Shown here piece after piece: positions 1 to 7,759 of a DNA stretch of 64,000 bases. Source of the DNA: Planctomycetota bacterium (GTDB taxonomy: Bacteria; Planctomycetota; PLA2; JAEUHO01); NCBI GenBank assembly GCA_020851795.1, contig JADZCA010000084.1:1-64000 (forward strand). The letters are read 5' to 3'. Numbering within the stretch: the first letter of the stretch is position 1; the number at the start of each line of letters is the position of its first letter. Made by a program: the position numbers and the translations under genes. Under the pieces are notes generated by a model. That model ran no database searches. It saw only the letters and a list, made by a program, of their open reading frames with translations, and was not told where the DNA came from.

Positions 1-98
1 AAAGACGAGGCCCGTCGGGCGCCGATCGCACGTCAGGCCCCCGTCGGGGCTCGCGGATTGCGCCCGGGCGCGCGTCGGACGCGACGACGGCGTGTTCT

Positions 99-217
99 GG
101 CACCACGTCGAGGAGCGGACGACGCGCCGCGAAGCGCATCGAATCGCCACCGGGCCCCACGTCACGCCCGGGCGCAAGACGCAGCCCCGACCTCGTCGGC
201 TCGTGAATTCGGCGGGC
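99..217 (-). repeat. Interspersed repeat, copy A
   Basis: Read on the minus strand, this stretch aligns without gaps to 40451-40569, with about 13 mismatches in 119 positions counted by eye. It is more distantly similar to 17331-17430. All three copies share a central CCGAC-GAG-GTCGG mini-hairpin. It lies in the gene-free first 277 bases of the window. No coding signal of its own was seen, although it is open in several frames because of base composition. Confidence 0.75.
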
Positions 218-277
218 TGGCGCCCACGGACCCGGCCGAGCGCGAGGGGCGCGCCCGCGCTCGCCGCGGACGCGGCC

Positions 278-760
278 TCAGGCGCCCGCCGCGGGCTCCT
301 TCGGCTTGCCGATCGCGCCGACGGCGAAGCGCGTGCGGGCGAGCACGCGCTCGCCGAGGCGGAACTCGAGGCCGAACCAGCCGCCGGCCTTCACCTGCAG
401 CGTCTTGAAGCCGGCGGAGACGACCGTCTGGCGGCCCTCGTAGCCCTTCTGCACCGTGAGGCGGCCCGGCAGCTGCACCACGGTCTGCGACGGGTCCTGC
501 ATCGGGTGGACGCGGAAGGAGACCGCCGCCTCGCCCGCGCGCAGCGGCCGCACGAACGCGACGAACGCGAGGGGGCCCGCCTCGCCGGGGAACTGCAGCA
601 CCGGCACGATCTCGACCACCTCGCGCAGCGACACGCCGCTGCGGCCGTTCTGCAGCTCGCGGCACACGAGGAGGCCGAGCACCTCGAGGCTCGCCTCCGG
701 CGTCGGCGCCATCGGCGCAGCGGGGTCGGGGGCCGGGACGGGCGCGTTCGAGTCGCTCAT
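278..760 (-). CDS. Hypothetical protein, DUF6941-like
   Basis: A 160-residue soluble protein without signal peptide or membrane segment. A Pro/Ala-rich tail of about 20 residues precedes a compact domain (LVCRELQNG... to LARTRFAVG) that looks like the small beta-rich DUF6941 family; this resemblance is from memory and weak. The ATG at 760 is chosen because a TAGCGT hexamer sits exactly 7 bases upstream, the same arrangement as at five other starts in the window, implying a leaderless message. The gene stands alone, divergent from the next gene. Function unknown. Confidence 0.75.
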   Translation of the reverse strand: MSDSNAPVPAPDPAAPMAPTPEASLEVLGLLVCRELQNGRSGVSLREVVEIVPVLQFPGEAGPLAFVAFVRPLRAGEAAVSFRVHPMQDPSQTVVQLPGRLTVQKGYEGRQTVVSAGFKTLQVKAGGWFGLEFRLGERVLARTRFAVGAIGKPKEPAAGA

Positions 761-767
761 CCCCGTC

Positions 768-773
768 ACGCTA
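768..773 (-). promoter_or_regulatory. Putative -10 element of a leaderless promoter
   Basis: TAGCGT on the minus strand is separated by 7 bases from the ATG at 760, which would place the transcription start at or next to the start codon. No convincing -35 box is visible. Confidence 0.45.
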
Positions 774-901
774 TCCGGGCTGCGTCGCGCGGGAAGCCGC
801 GGCCGGCGCGACGCCCGCCCGCGCCCGTCCGCGGCGGCGCGTGATCGGCCGGTGACGCGGGCACGACGCCGCGATGACCTCGCGCGGCGAGGCTCTCCGG
901 C

Positions 902-2686
902 GTGACGCGACGTCGGCTCCTCGTCATGCTCGGTTGCGCCGCCGCGATCGCGGGGGGCGGGACCCTCGTCGCGACGCGGGGCCCGCGCGGTCGCGCGGCG
1001 TCCGCGCCGACGGTGGGGGCCGCGGAGGCGTCCGCCCCGACCGAGCCCGCCGCACGCGGCCCCGACCGCCCGGCGCTCGCGGGGCGCCGCCGGCCGACGC
1101 CGGCCTCGCTCGACGCCGCCGCCGCGCGCGCGCCCGCGCCCCCCGAGGTGTACCTCGCGCCGAGCAACGGCTACGCCCCCGAGCCGCCGCCGCTGCCGGA
1201 GGACGACCCGGTCGTCGTCGAGCCCGGCGCGAAGGCGACCGACGCGGAGGACGCGGGGCCCGCGTTCCACGACGGCTCCACCGAGGCTCGCCTCGCGGCG
1301 GCGACGGTCCGCCTCGCCGACGAGGCCCGCCCCCCGACGGAGGTCGCGCGCTTCGACGTCACCGCGGTCGTCGCCGACCGCACGCGCATGCCCGGGCGCG
1401 GCTGGCCCGCACGCGACGCCCTGTCGTGGTCCGACGCGACCCGCGCGCTCTCGCGCCGGCTCGAACAGGCCTTGCTCGACGCGCACCTCGACCGCCCGGC
1501 GCGCGTCGTGGCGGTGGAGCCCTCGGGGCCGCGCGTCGCGTTCGACGTGGACGGAGGGCCCGACGCGATCGCCGCCGCCGCCCGCGTGCTCGACGCGGAG
1601 ACGACGCTCGGGGGGCCCGCGTTCACGGTGCGCGTCGAGGTGTTCCCGCCGGCGTCCCCCCGCGACCGTGCCCCCGCGGCCACGGCCACGCTGGTCTTCG
1701 ACGTGCCGGCCGACGGCGTCGTCACCGCGCACGCGGGCCCCGCGCGGGTCCGATGGACGGACCTCGACATCCAAGTCGGGAACTTCTGCGACTTCGCGCC
1801 GATCTTCGGCGTCGAGCGCGAGGGCGTCTTCGTCCGAGGCCACCTGGACGTCGCGGACCCCGCGGTGCCGACGGTCGTCCTCGTCCTCGACGACGTCGCG
1901 ACCCGGCTCGATCCGTACACGGCGGAGCCGGTCGCCGGCGTGGACGTGTGGCCGTCGCCTGCGTGGCTCCGTTCGCTCGGCCTGCTCGTCCCGACGACGG
2001 TGTCCACGGTGCAGACGCTGCTCCGCGTGGAGGCGCGCGAGGGCGCGGCGGTCGAGGTGCCGCGCCCCGACGGCGGGTCGGTGCGGGCGACCGTCGAGGC
2101 GCTCGTCCCGGAGGCGCCCCGCGTCCGCCGCTGGCACAACGTCCCTCGCACGGTCGCGCTCGAGCCCTCGTCGACGGTCCTGCCGGACACGGAGCGGCTC
2201 GAGGTCACCGTCGAGGTCGCGGGGCTCGGGGAGGAGACGGCGACCGAGACCTTCGCCGGGTCGATCGACGGGGACGGCCCGGAGCGCGCGGTCGTCGTCG
2301 CGTCGGCCGTCTCCGCGGCGTCGGTGGGGGTGGCCGAGGACGACGAACCGGCCCGCACGGCGCTCTCGTTCGCGGCGCCGCTGTCGTTGTGGGTGGGGCT
2401 GGGCCCGGTGGTGCCGGACGGCGACGGCACGGCAGCCCGGGCCTTCGACGTCGCGTGGGAGGCCGTGGGGGCGACCTCGTGGGCCGACGCCGTGGTGCCC
2501 ACGCGGTTCCCGTGGGGCGCGGACCCGATCCCCACGGCGACGGTGCGCCTGCCGTCGGCGCCGGCGACGGTCGTCCCGTGGCGGCTCGTGCTCCGGCCCG
2601 GCGAGGCGGTCCGCCGCGACCTCGTCCTCGACGTGGGCGACGGTCCGCGGACGTGGCGGGTGTCGATCCGGCGTCGGTCGCCGTAG
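902..2686 (+). CDS. Secreted or membrane-anchored hypothetical protein
   Basis: A 594-residue protein starting at a GTG. An N-terminal signal or anchor segment (MTRRRLLVMLGCAAAIAGGG) is followed by an Ala/Pro-rich linker to about residue 100. The rest is a long beta-rich region with many short Val/Thr/Asp strands and no recognisable catalytic motif. The Cys in LGCAAA could be a lipidation site, but the lipobox is poor. The gene ends directly in a large palindrome. No family recognised. Confidence 0.7.
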   Translation: MTRRRLLVMLGCAAAIAGGGTLVATRGPRGRAASAPTVGAAEASAPTEPAARGPDRPALAGRRRPTPASLDAAAARAPAPPEVYLAPSNGYAPEPPPLPEDDPVVVEPGAKATDAEDAGPAFHDGSTEARLAAATVRLADEARPPTEVARFDVTAVVADRTRMPGRGWPARDALSWSDATRALSRRLEQALLDAHLDRPARVVAVEPSGPRVAFDVDGGPDAIAAAARVLDAETTLGGPAFTVRVEVFPPASPRDRAPAATATLVFDVPADGVVTAHAGPARVRWTDLDIQVGNFCDFAPIFGVEREGVFVRGHLDVADPAVPTVVLVLDDVATRLDPYTAEPVAGVDVWPSPAWLRSLGLLVPTTVSTVQTLLRVEAREGAAVEVPRPDGGSVRATVEALVPEAPRVRRWHNVPRTVALEPSSTVLPDTERLEVTVEVAGLGEETATETFAGSIDGDGPERAVVVASAVSAASVGVAEDDEPARTALSFAAPLSLWVGLGPVVPDGDGTAARAFDVAWEAVGATSWADAVVPTRFPWGADPIPTATVRLPSAPATVVPWRLVLRPGEAVRRDLVLDVGDGPRTWRVSIRRRSP

Positions 2687-2712
2687 CAGCGCGGTGCCTG
2701 GCACCGCGCTGC
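2686..2712. repeat. Perfect 27-bp palindrome (REP-like)
   Basis: Two 13-base arms, GCAGCGCGGTGCC and its exact reverse complement, flank a single central base. The palindrome begins on the last base of the TAG stop codon of the upstream gene. It can fold into a 12-bp stem with a 3-base loop. No T-run follows, so it is either a terminator without U-tract or a REP-type element; the GGTGCC-T-GGCACC core resembles widespread bacterial REP palindromes. Confidence 0.7.
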
Positions 2713-2773
2713 GCCCGCGCGAGGTGCGCCCGCGGGTACCGTAGGCGGCTCGCCCCCGGAGCCCCCCCGCGCC

Positions 2774-5020
2774 ATGCGCACCGCGGCCGTCGTCCGCCTC
2801 CTCGCCGCCGCGACGCTCGTCGCCGCGGTCGCCGTCGTCGCGGGGTCCGCCCGGGCCGCGGACGCCCCGCCGCCGACGCCCGCGCCTTCGCCCGCGCCCG
2901 CGCCCGCGCCTGCCCCGGCGCCGGCCGCCCCCGAGGCGACGCCGCCTGCCCCGCCCGCGGCCGACCTCGACGCCGTCGTCGCCACGCTCTCGACCGAAGT
3001 ACGCCGGCGCATGGCCGCCGAGCACGTCCCCGCCGTCTCGGTCGCGCTCGTGCGCGGGGGGGCCGTCGTGTGGACCGGCGCCTTCGGGCTCGCCAACGTT
3101 TGGGCGAAGACCCCCGCCACCGCCGACACGGTGTTCTCGACGGGCAGCACCTTCAAGCCGGTCGTCGCCGCCACCGTGCTCGCCCTCGTCGACGAGGGCA
3201 AGCTGTCGCTCGACGCAAAGCTCTCCGACCTCCTCCCCGACGTCCGGCTCGCTTCGCGCGACGGGTGGCCGCCGATCACCGTGCGCCACCTGCTCTCCCA
3301 CACCTCCGGTCTGCCGCGCGGAGCGATGACGGTGCCCGTCTGGGACCGGCGGCTGCCGCCCGAGATCGAGGACACGGCCGCGCTCGTCCAGCCCGGCTTC
3401 GCGGCCGGCACCGGCGTGTCGTACAGCAACCTCGCCTTCGGCCTGCTGGGCCGCATCGTCGAGAAGGCGTCGGGCGAGCCGTTCGAGGAGGCGGTGCGCC
3501 GGCGCGTGCTGCTCCCGCTCGGGATGGCCTCCACGACGCTCGTGCCCTCGGCCGCCGCCGTCGAGCGCATGGCGCTGCCCTACGCGCGCACCGACGCGGG
3601 GGTCGAGCCGCTCCGCCAGGTGCGCTTCGACATGTTCCCCGCCGGCGACGTGTGGACCACCGCCGCCGACATGGGTCGCTTCGTCGCCGCGCTGCTCGGC
3701 GACGGCGCGGCGGGCGGGCCCCGCGTCCTGACGCCGGCCTCGGCGAAGGCGATGCGCACCCGCCCATTCTTCGCCGACCAGAGCCCCGAGGGCTTCGGGC
3801 TCGGCATCTACGTGGACGAGCACGACGGGCGGGTCGTGCTCGCGCACTCGGGCTCGGTCCCCGGCTTCGTCGCCGCGCTCCGCGCCGAGCTCGGCCCGCA
3901 GGTCGGCGCCTACGTCCTCGCCAACCAGGACGGCGCCGGCCCGATGCTCGACGGCGTGGCCCGCGTCGCGTGCCGCCTGCTCCGCGGGGAGGCGTACACG
4001 CCCTTCGACCCGGCGAGCGCCCGGCGCGACCCCGTCCCCGTCGCGTGGACCGGCTACGCGGGGACCTACCTCGCGCGGGCGCTGGGCCCGGTGCGCATCC
4101 GGGTGGAGGACGGCGCGCTCGTGATGGAAGCCGGCGGCCACAAGGCCTGGCTCGTCCCCGACGGCGACGACCGCTTCGTGGCCCGCGGCGACGACACCCA
4201 AGACGGCGTCCCGATCGTGTTCCTCCGCGACGGCGCGGGGAAGGTGGCCGGGGTCAAGGGCCGCTCGGGCACGGTCGCGGAGCGCCTCCCGACCGAGGCC
4301 GCGACGACGATGGACGTCACGGCGCCGCCCGAGGGCGTCCTCGACGGCGCGTGGGAGGGCTCGGCCGGGTTCGGCGGGCTGCGGCTGGAGTTCAACCTGC
4401 GGGTCCGCCGGGAGGGCCCCCGGCTCGCGGCCACCGTGACGGTGCCCGCGCAGGGGTTGCGCGACTCCGAGGTGGCCCACCTGCTCCACCACGGGCGCCT
4501 CGTCCACTTCGAACACGGTGCCGGCGCGTCCCTCGCGTTGATCGACGCGACGCTCGAGGGGGACGTGCTCCGGGGGACCTTGCGGCGGTCGGGCTTCGCC
4601 CTTCCGGTCGAGGCGCACCGGGTGGGCAGCGAGGCCGCGCGCGAGGCCGCCCGCCGCCGCGCTGCCGCCGAGGCGCCCCCGTCCACCGCGCCCGCGACCC
4701 CGGTCGCGTTCGTCGGCGCGTGGGAGGGCGACCTCGACGCCGGGGCCGTGCGGCTCCGGCTGCGCCTCGACGTCGCGTCGGACACCACGGCCACCCTCTC
4801 GATCCCGGAGCAGGGGCTCGACCGGGGGGCACTCCAGGCCGTCCGCCGCGACGGGGCGAGGGTCCACTTCGAACTGCCGTCGCCGCTCGGCCAGGCGGTG
4901 TTCGACGGCACGCTGCGGGGGGACCGCATCGACGGCACCCTGGTCCAGAGCGGCGCGACCATGGCGTTCGCGCTGCGTCGCGCCGGTGGGGCGTCCCCCG
5001 GCGCGCGCGACGCAAAGTGA
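2774..5020 (+). CDS. Secreted serine hydrolase, beta-lactamase/PBP (class C-like) family
   Basis: A 748-residue exported protein with a signal peptide ending near ARAADA and then an (Ala-Pro)-rich linker to about residue 60. The hydrolase domain has the three family motifs: Ser125-Thr-Phe-Lys128 (nucleophile and general base), Tyr217-Ser-Asn, and His358-Ser-Gly. These define the class C beta-lactamase/D-aminopeptidase fold, where substrates range from peptidoglycan peptides to esters. The C-terminal third holds two repeated beta-rich domains, each starting GAWEG (about residues 525-620 and 655-745). The ATG is preceded by GGAG at 2758-2761, 12 bases upstream, and a TACCGT hexamer at 2737-2742. 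Substrate not predictable. Confidence 0.88.
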   Translation: MRTAAVVRLLAAATLVAAVAVVAGSARAADAPPPTPAPSPAPAPAPAPAPAAPEATPPAPPAADLDAVVATLSTEVRRRMAAEHVPAVSVALVRGGAVVWTGAFGLANVWAKTPATADTVFSTGSTFKPVVAATVLALVDEGKLSLDAKLSDLLPDVRLASRDGWPPITVRHLLSHTSGLPRGAMTVPVWDRRLPPEIEDTAALVQPGFAAGTGVSYSNLAFGLLGRIVEKASGEPFEEAVRRRVLLPLGMASTTLVPSAAAVERMALPYARTDAGVEPLRQVRFDMFPAGDVWTTAADMGRFVAALLGDGAAGGPRVLTPASAKAMRTRPFFADQSPEGFGLGIYVDEHDGRVVLAHSGSVPGFVAALRAELGPQVGAYVLANQDGAGPMLDGVARVACRLLRGEAYTPFDPASARRDPVPVAWTGYAGTYLARALGPVRIRVEDGALVMEAGGHKAWLVPDGDDRFVARGDDTQDGVPIVFLRDGAGKVAGVKGRSGTVAERLPTEAATTMDVTAPPEGVLDGAWEGSAGFGGLRLEFNLRVRREGPRLAATVTVPAQGLRDSEVAHLLHHGRLVHFEHGAGASLALIDATLEGDVLRGTLRRSGFALPVEAHRVGSEAAREAARRRAAAEAPPSTAPATPVAFVGAWEGDLDAGAVRLRLRLDVASDTTATLSIPEQGLDRGALQAVRRDGARVHFELPSPLGQAVFDGTLRGDRIDGTLVQSGATMAFALRRAGGASPGARDAK

Positions 5021-5064
5021 GAACGGGTGGGAGTGCCCTCCAGCGAGACCCCAACCGGTAGGGT

Positions 5065-5089
5065 CCCCCGGTGGGATTGTTGCCGGGGG
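5065..5089. other. GC-rich stem-loop
   Basis: CCCCCGG at 5065-5071 pairs perfectly with CCGGGGG at 5083-5089 around an 11-base loop. It lies between the hydrolase stop and the next start, and may be a terminator lacking a T-run or a leader structure. Confidence 0.35.
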
Positions 5090-5180
5090 ATCAATCGTTC
5101 ACCAAGGGTGTCGCAAGGGGTGTGCCGCACCCGGGGTGGGGGTAGCGCGACCGTCCGATGTGTGGTACCCTGCTAGGGTT

Positions 5181-5645
5181 ATGGCACGGACGGCAACCAG
5201 TTCCTCTCGCAAGAAGCCCGCGGCTCCGGTGGCGCCCCCCGCCATGGACCGTGTGGCGAAGTACCCCCGCACGACCGCCGTCGTGCCTCGCAAGGTCTGG
5301 ATCCTCGGCTGTCATCCGGGCCGCGTCTCGGCGGCGGTCGATTTCCTCGGCAAGCGCGGGCACACCGCGCGCGGCGCCGAGCCCGGTGGGGACGTGGGCG
5401 CCTCGCTGCGCGCCGACCGCCCGGACCTCGTCGTGATCGACATGGAAGCCGAGGGCGATCGCGGCCGCCACGTCGCGGTGCAGCTGCGCGCCGACCGTGG
5501 GACGCGCCAGCTGCCCATCGTGCTCGTCGGCGTCCCGTCGGCCGAGGGCTCCAAGGTGGACCGCGCGGTCCCCGGCCCGACCCGTCGGTACGCGGGCTCG
5601 CTCGACTCGGCGTCGGTGCTCGAGGCGATCTTCAAGGACCTCTGA
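5181..5645 (+). CDS. Response-regulator receiver-like protein
   Basis: A 154-residue soluble protein with a Lys/Ala/Pro-rich N-terminal tail of about 38 residues followed by a receiver-like alpha/beta domain (VWILGCHPG, DLVVIDMEA, LPIVLVG, ending in a helix EAIFKDL). The segment DLVVIDM corresponds to the phospho-acceptor strand, but the acidic pair normally found after the first strand is replaced by GCHPGR. It is therefore a degenerate or pseudo-receiver domain. ATG chosen at 5181; possible -10 hexamers TACCCT (5166-5171) and TAGGGT (5174-5179) sit almost on the start. No partner kinase adjoins it. Confidence 0.7.
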   Translation: MARTATSSSRKKPAAPVAPPAMDRVAKYPRTTAVVPRKVWILGCHPGRVSAAVDFLGKRGHTARGAEPGGDVGASLRADRPDLVVIDMEAEGDRGRHVAVQLRADRGTRQLPIVLVGVPSAEGSKVDRAVPGPTRRYAGSLDSASVLEAIFKDL

Positions 5646-5697
5646 GTCGTCGCTCGCCGGCCGCGGCCCGACGGTTGACCGAGGGAGGCGCTGCGCC

Positions 5698-6867
5698 ATG
5701 AGCGAGGGGCCCAGCACGACGTCCGTCCACGGCGGCGGCCACTTCGACCCGGCGGTCGGCGCGGCCTCGTCGCCGATCTATCGGACCAGCACGTTCCGAT
5801 TTGCGACCACCGACGACCTGCTCGCCGCCGCGCGAGGCGAGCGGCCGGGCTTCTACACGCGGCACGGGCATCCGAATTTCGCAGCGGTCGAGGCGAAGTT
5901 CGCCGCGCTCCACGGTGCGGAGGCGGCGGTGCTCTTCGCGTCGGGCACGGCCGCGTTCGCGGGGGTGATCCAGGCGCTGGTCTCGTCGGGCGACCGCATC
6001 GTCGCGCTGGCCGACCTCTACGGCGGGACGCGGGTCCTCCTCGGCGAGTGCGCGCGGCGGTTCGGCGTGCGCGTCGAGTACGTCCCGCTCGCCGAGCTGG
6101 GGCGGCTCGACCGGGCGCTCGTCGGTGCGCGCCTGCTCGTCGCCGAGGGGCCGACCAACCCGATGCTGCGCGTCGTCGACGTCGCGGCGCTCGCCGCCGC
6201 GGCACACGCCGCCGGTGCGGCCCTCGTCTTCGACAACACGTTCGCGACCCCCGTGCTGCAGCGGCCGCTCGCGCTCGGGGCCGACCTCGTCTGGGAGAGC
6301 GCGACGAAGGCGCTGGGCGGCCACAGCGACCTGCTCGGGGGCCTCGTCGCCGGGCGCGCCGAGCTGGTCGAGCGCGTCCGCACGGCCCGCAAGGTGTGGG
6401 GCGCGGTCGCCGACCCGGAGACCGCGTGGCTCCTCGAGCGGGGGATGAAGACCCTCGTCGCGCGCCTCGCCCGGCAGAGCGAGACCGCGGCGGCGCTGGC
6501 CCGCTGGCTCGAGGCGCACCCCGGGGTGGCGCGCGTGTGGTACCCGGGGCTGCCCTCGCACCCCGACCACGCGCTCGCCCGCCGCCTCCTCGGTTCGGGC
6601 GGCGCGGTGGTGACCTTCGCGTGCCGCGGCGGCCACGCGGCCGCGCGCGCCCTCGCCGACCGGGTGCGGCTCGTCGGGAACGCGCCGAGCCTCGGCGGCG
6701 TCGAGAGCCTGCTCTCGCTGCCGGTGCTCACGAGCCACGCCTACCTGACGCCCGACGAGCGGGCCGCGTGCGGCGTGACCGACGATCTCGTGCGACTCTC
6801 CGTGGGCCTCGAAGAGCTCGCCGACCTCGAGGCGGACCTCGACCAGGCGATGGGAGCCTCCCGATGA
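5698..6867 (+). CDS. Cys/Met-metabolism PLP-dependent enzyme (cystathionine gamma-synthase/lyase family)
   Basis: A 389-residue fold-type I PLP enzyme of normal family length. The PLP lysine is Lys204 in SATKALGGHSDLLGG. Family landmarks include YTRHGHPNFAAVEAKFAALHGAE early on, the cofactor strand LVFDNTFATP and the C-terminal LVRLSVGLEELADLEADL. Members catalyse gamma-synthase, gamma-lyase, beta-lyase or O-acetylhomoserine sulfhydrylase reactions in sulfur amino-acid metabolism; the sequence alone does not separate these. The start follows GAGGGAGG about 9 bases upstream. The stop overlaps the next gene by 4 bases. Confidence 0.9.
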   Translation: MSEGPSTTSVHGGGHFDPAVGAASSPIYRTSTFRFATTDDLLAAARGERPGFYTRHGHPNFAAVEAKFAALHGAEAAVLFASGTAAFAGVIQALVSSGDRIVALADLYGGTRVLLGECARRFGVRVEYVPLAELGRLDRALVGARLLVAEGPTNPMLRVVDVAALAAAAHAAGAALVFDNTFATPVLQRPLALGADLVWESATKALGGHSDLLGGLVAGRAELVERVRTARKVWGAVADPETAWLLERGMKTLVARLARQSETAAALARWLEAHPGVARVWYPGLPSHPDHALARRLLGSGGAVVTFACRGGHAAARALADRVRLVGNAPSLGGVESLLSLPVLTSHAYLTPDERAACGVTDDLVRLSVGLEELADLEADLDQAMGASR

Positions 6868-7565
6868 CCCGACGGCGTCCGTGGGTCGTGCTCGTCGCGT
6901 CCCTGCTGCCCCTGGCGGCCTGCGGCGGAGGCGGGGGCGGCGGCGGCGACGGTCTCCCCCTCATCGTCCCCGGGACGGTGGACGTCACCGTGGATCGCAA
7001 CCTCGTCGCGTCGAGCCTGCAGCTCTCCGACGAGACGTTCGCGGCCGACGCGTGCGCGGTGGAGGAGGGGGCGACGCAGGCCGGGCTGCGCCGGCTGCTG
7101 CGCTTCGACACGCTCATCGTCAACCACGGCGCGCTGCCGCTGCTGCTCGGCTCGCCCACCGACCCCGAGCCGCCGTTGACGTCGGCCGACTTCGAGTACG
7201 CGCCCTGCCACCAGCACTACCACTTCGAGGGGTGGGCCGAGTACCGCCTCGAGACCCTCGCGGGCGACATCGTGGCCGTCGGCCACAAGCAGGCGTTCTG
7301 CCTCCTCGACACCGTGATGGTGGTCCCGTCGTCGCCGTCGCTCGACTACGACTGCGACTACCAGGGCCTGTCGGCCGGCTGGGGCGACCTCTACGACCAC
7401 AGCCTCGACGGCCAGTGGGTGGACGTCACCGGCGTCCCCGCGGGCGACTACGTGCTCGTGGTCCGCGCCAACGTGGACGGCAAGGTGGTCGAGCTCGACG
7501 ACCGGTGGCCGAACGAGGCACGCGTGACCGTGCGCCTGCCCGACCCCGGCTCGCCGCTCAACTGA
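6864..7565 (+). CDS. Lysyl oxidase family lipoprotein
   Basis: A 233-residue protein with a lipobox (LPLAAC, Cys20) and a Gly-rich spacer, so exported and lipid-anchored. The rest matches the lysyl oxidase catalytic domain: copper-ligand motif CHQHYH (115-120), Lys142 in GHKQAFCLLDT, Tyr177 in GDLYDHSLDGQW, and the closing DRWPNEARVTVRL. In animal lysyl oxidase the Lys and Tyr of the same motifs crosslink into the lysine tyrosylquinone cofactor and are also 35 residues apart. The enzyme would oxidise primary amines, using copper and oxygen, on the outer face of a membrane. It overlaps the PLP-enzyme gene by 4 bases (ATGA), so the two are translationally coupled. Confidence 0.88.
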   Translation: MTRRRPWVVLVASLLPLAACGGGGGGGGDGLPLIVPGTVDVTVDRNLVASSLQLSDETFAADACAVEEGATQAGLRRLLRFDTLIVNHGALPLLLGSPTDPEPPLTSADFEYAPCHQHYHFEGWAEYRLETLAGDIVAVGHKQAFCLLDTVMVVPSSPSLDYDCDYQGLSAGWGDLYDHSLDGQWVDVTGVPAGDYVLVVRANVDGKVVELDDRWPNEARVTVRLPDPGSPLN

Positions 7566-7759
7566 GCCCGACGCGGGCCGTCGGGCCCCGCGCCTGCGCC
7601 TTCGGTCGCCCCCGCGCCCGGCGGGGATCGGGCGCCGCCGACGTCGCCCGCGACGGTCCGAGCCGCCGCCTGCCGGGGGGCACGGCGACGCCGCGGGCGG
7701 AAGTGGAGCCGCGCGGCGGGCATGGGAGGGTCGCGCAGTCCCCTCCCGTGGAGCCGCCC

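Noticed and set aside
278..4867. Very long antisense open frame of 1529 codons
   Set aside because: High GC removes stop codons from non-coding frames. The translation is Arg/Gly/Ala/Pro noise except for its last 160 residues, which are the real gene at 278-760.
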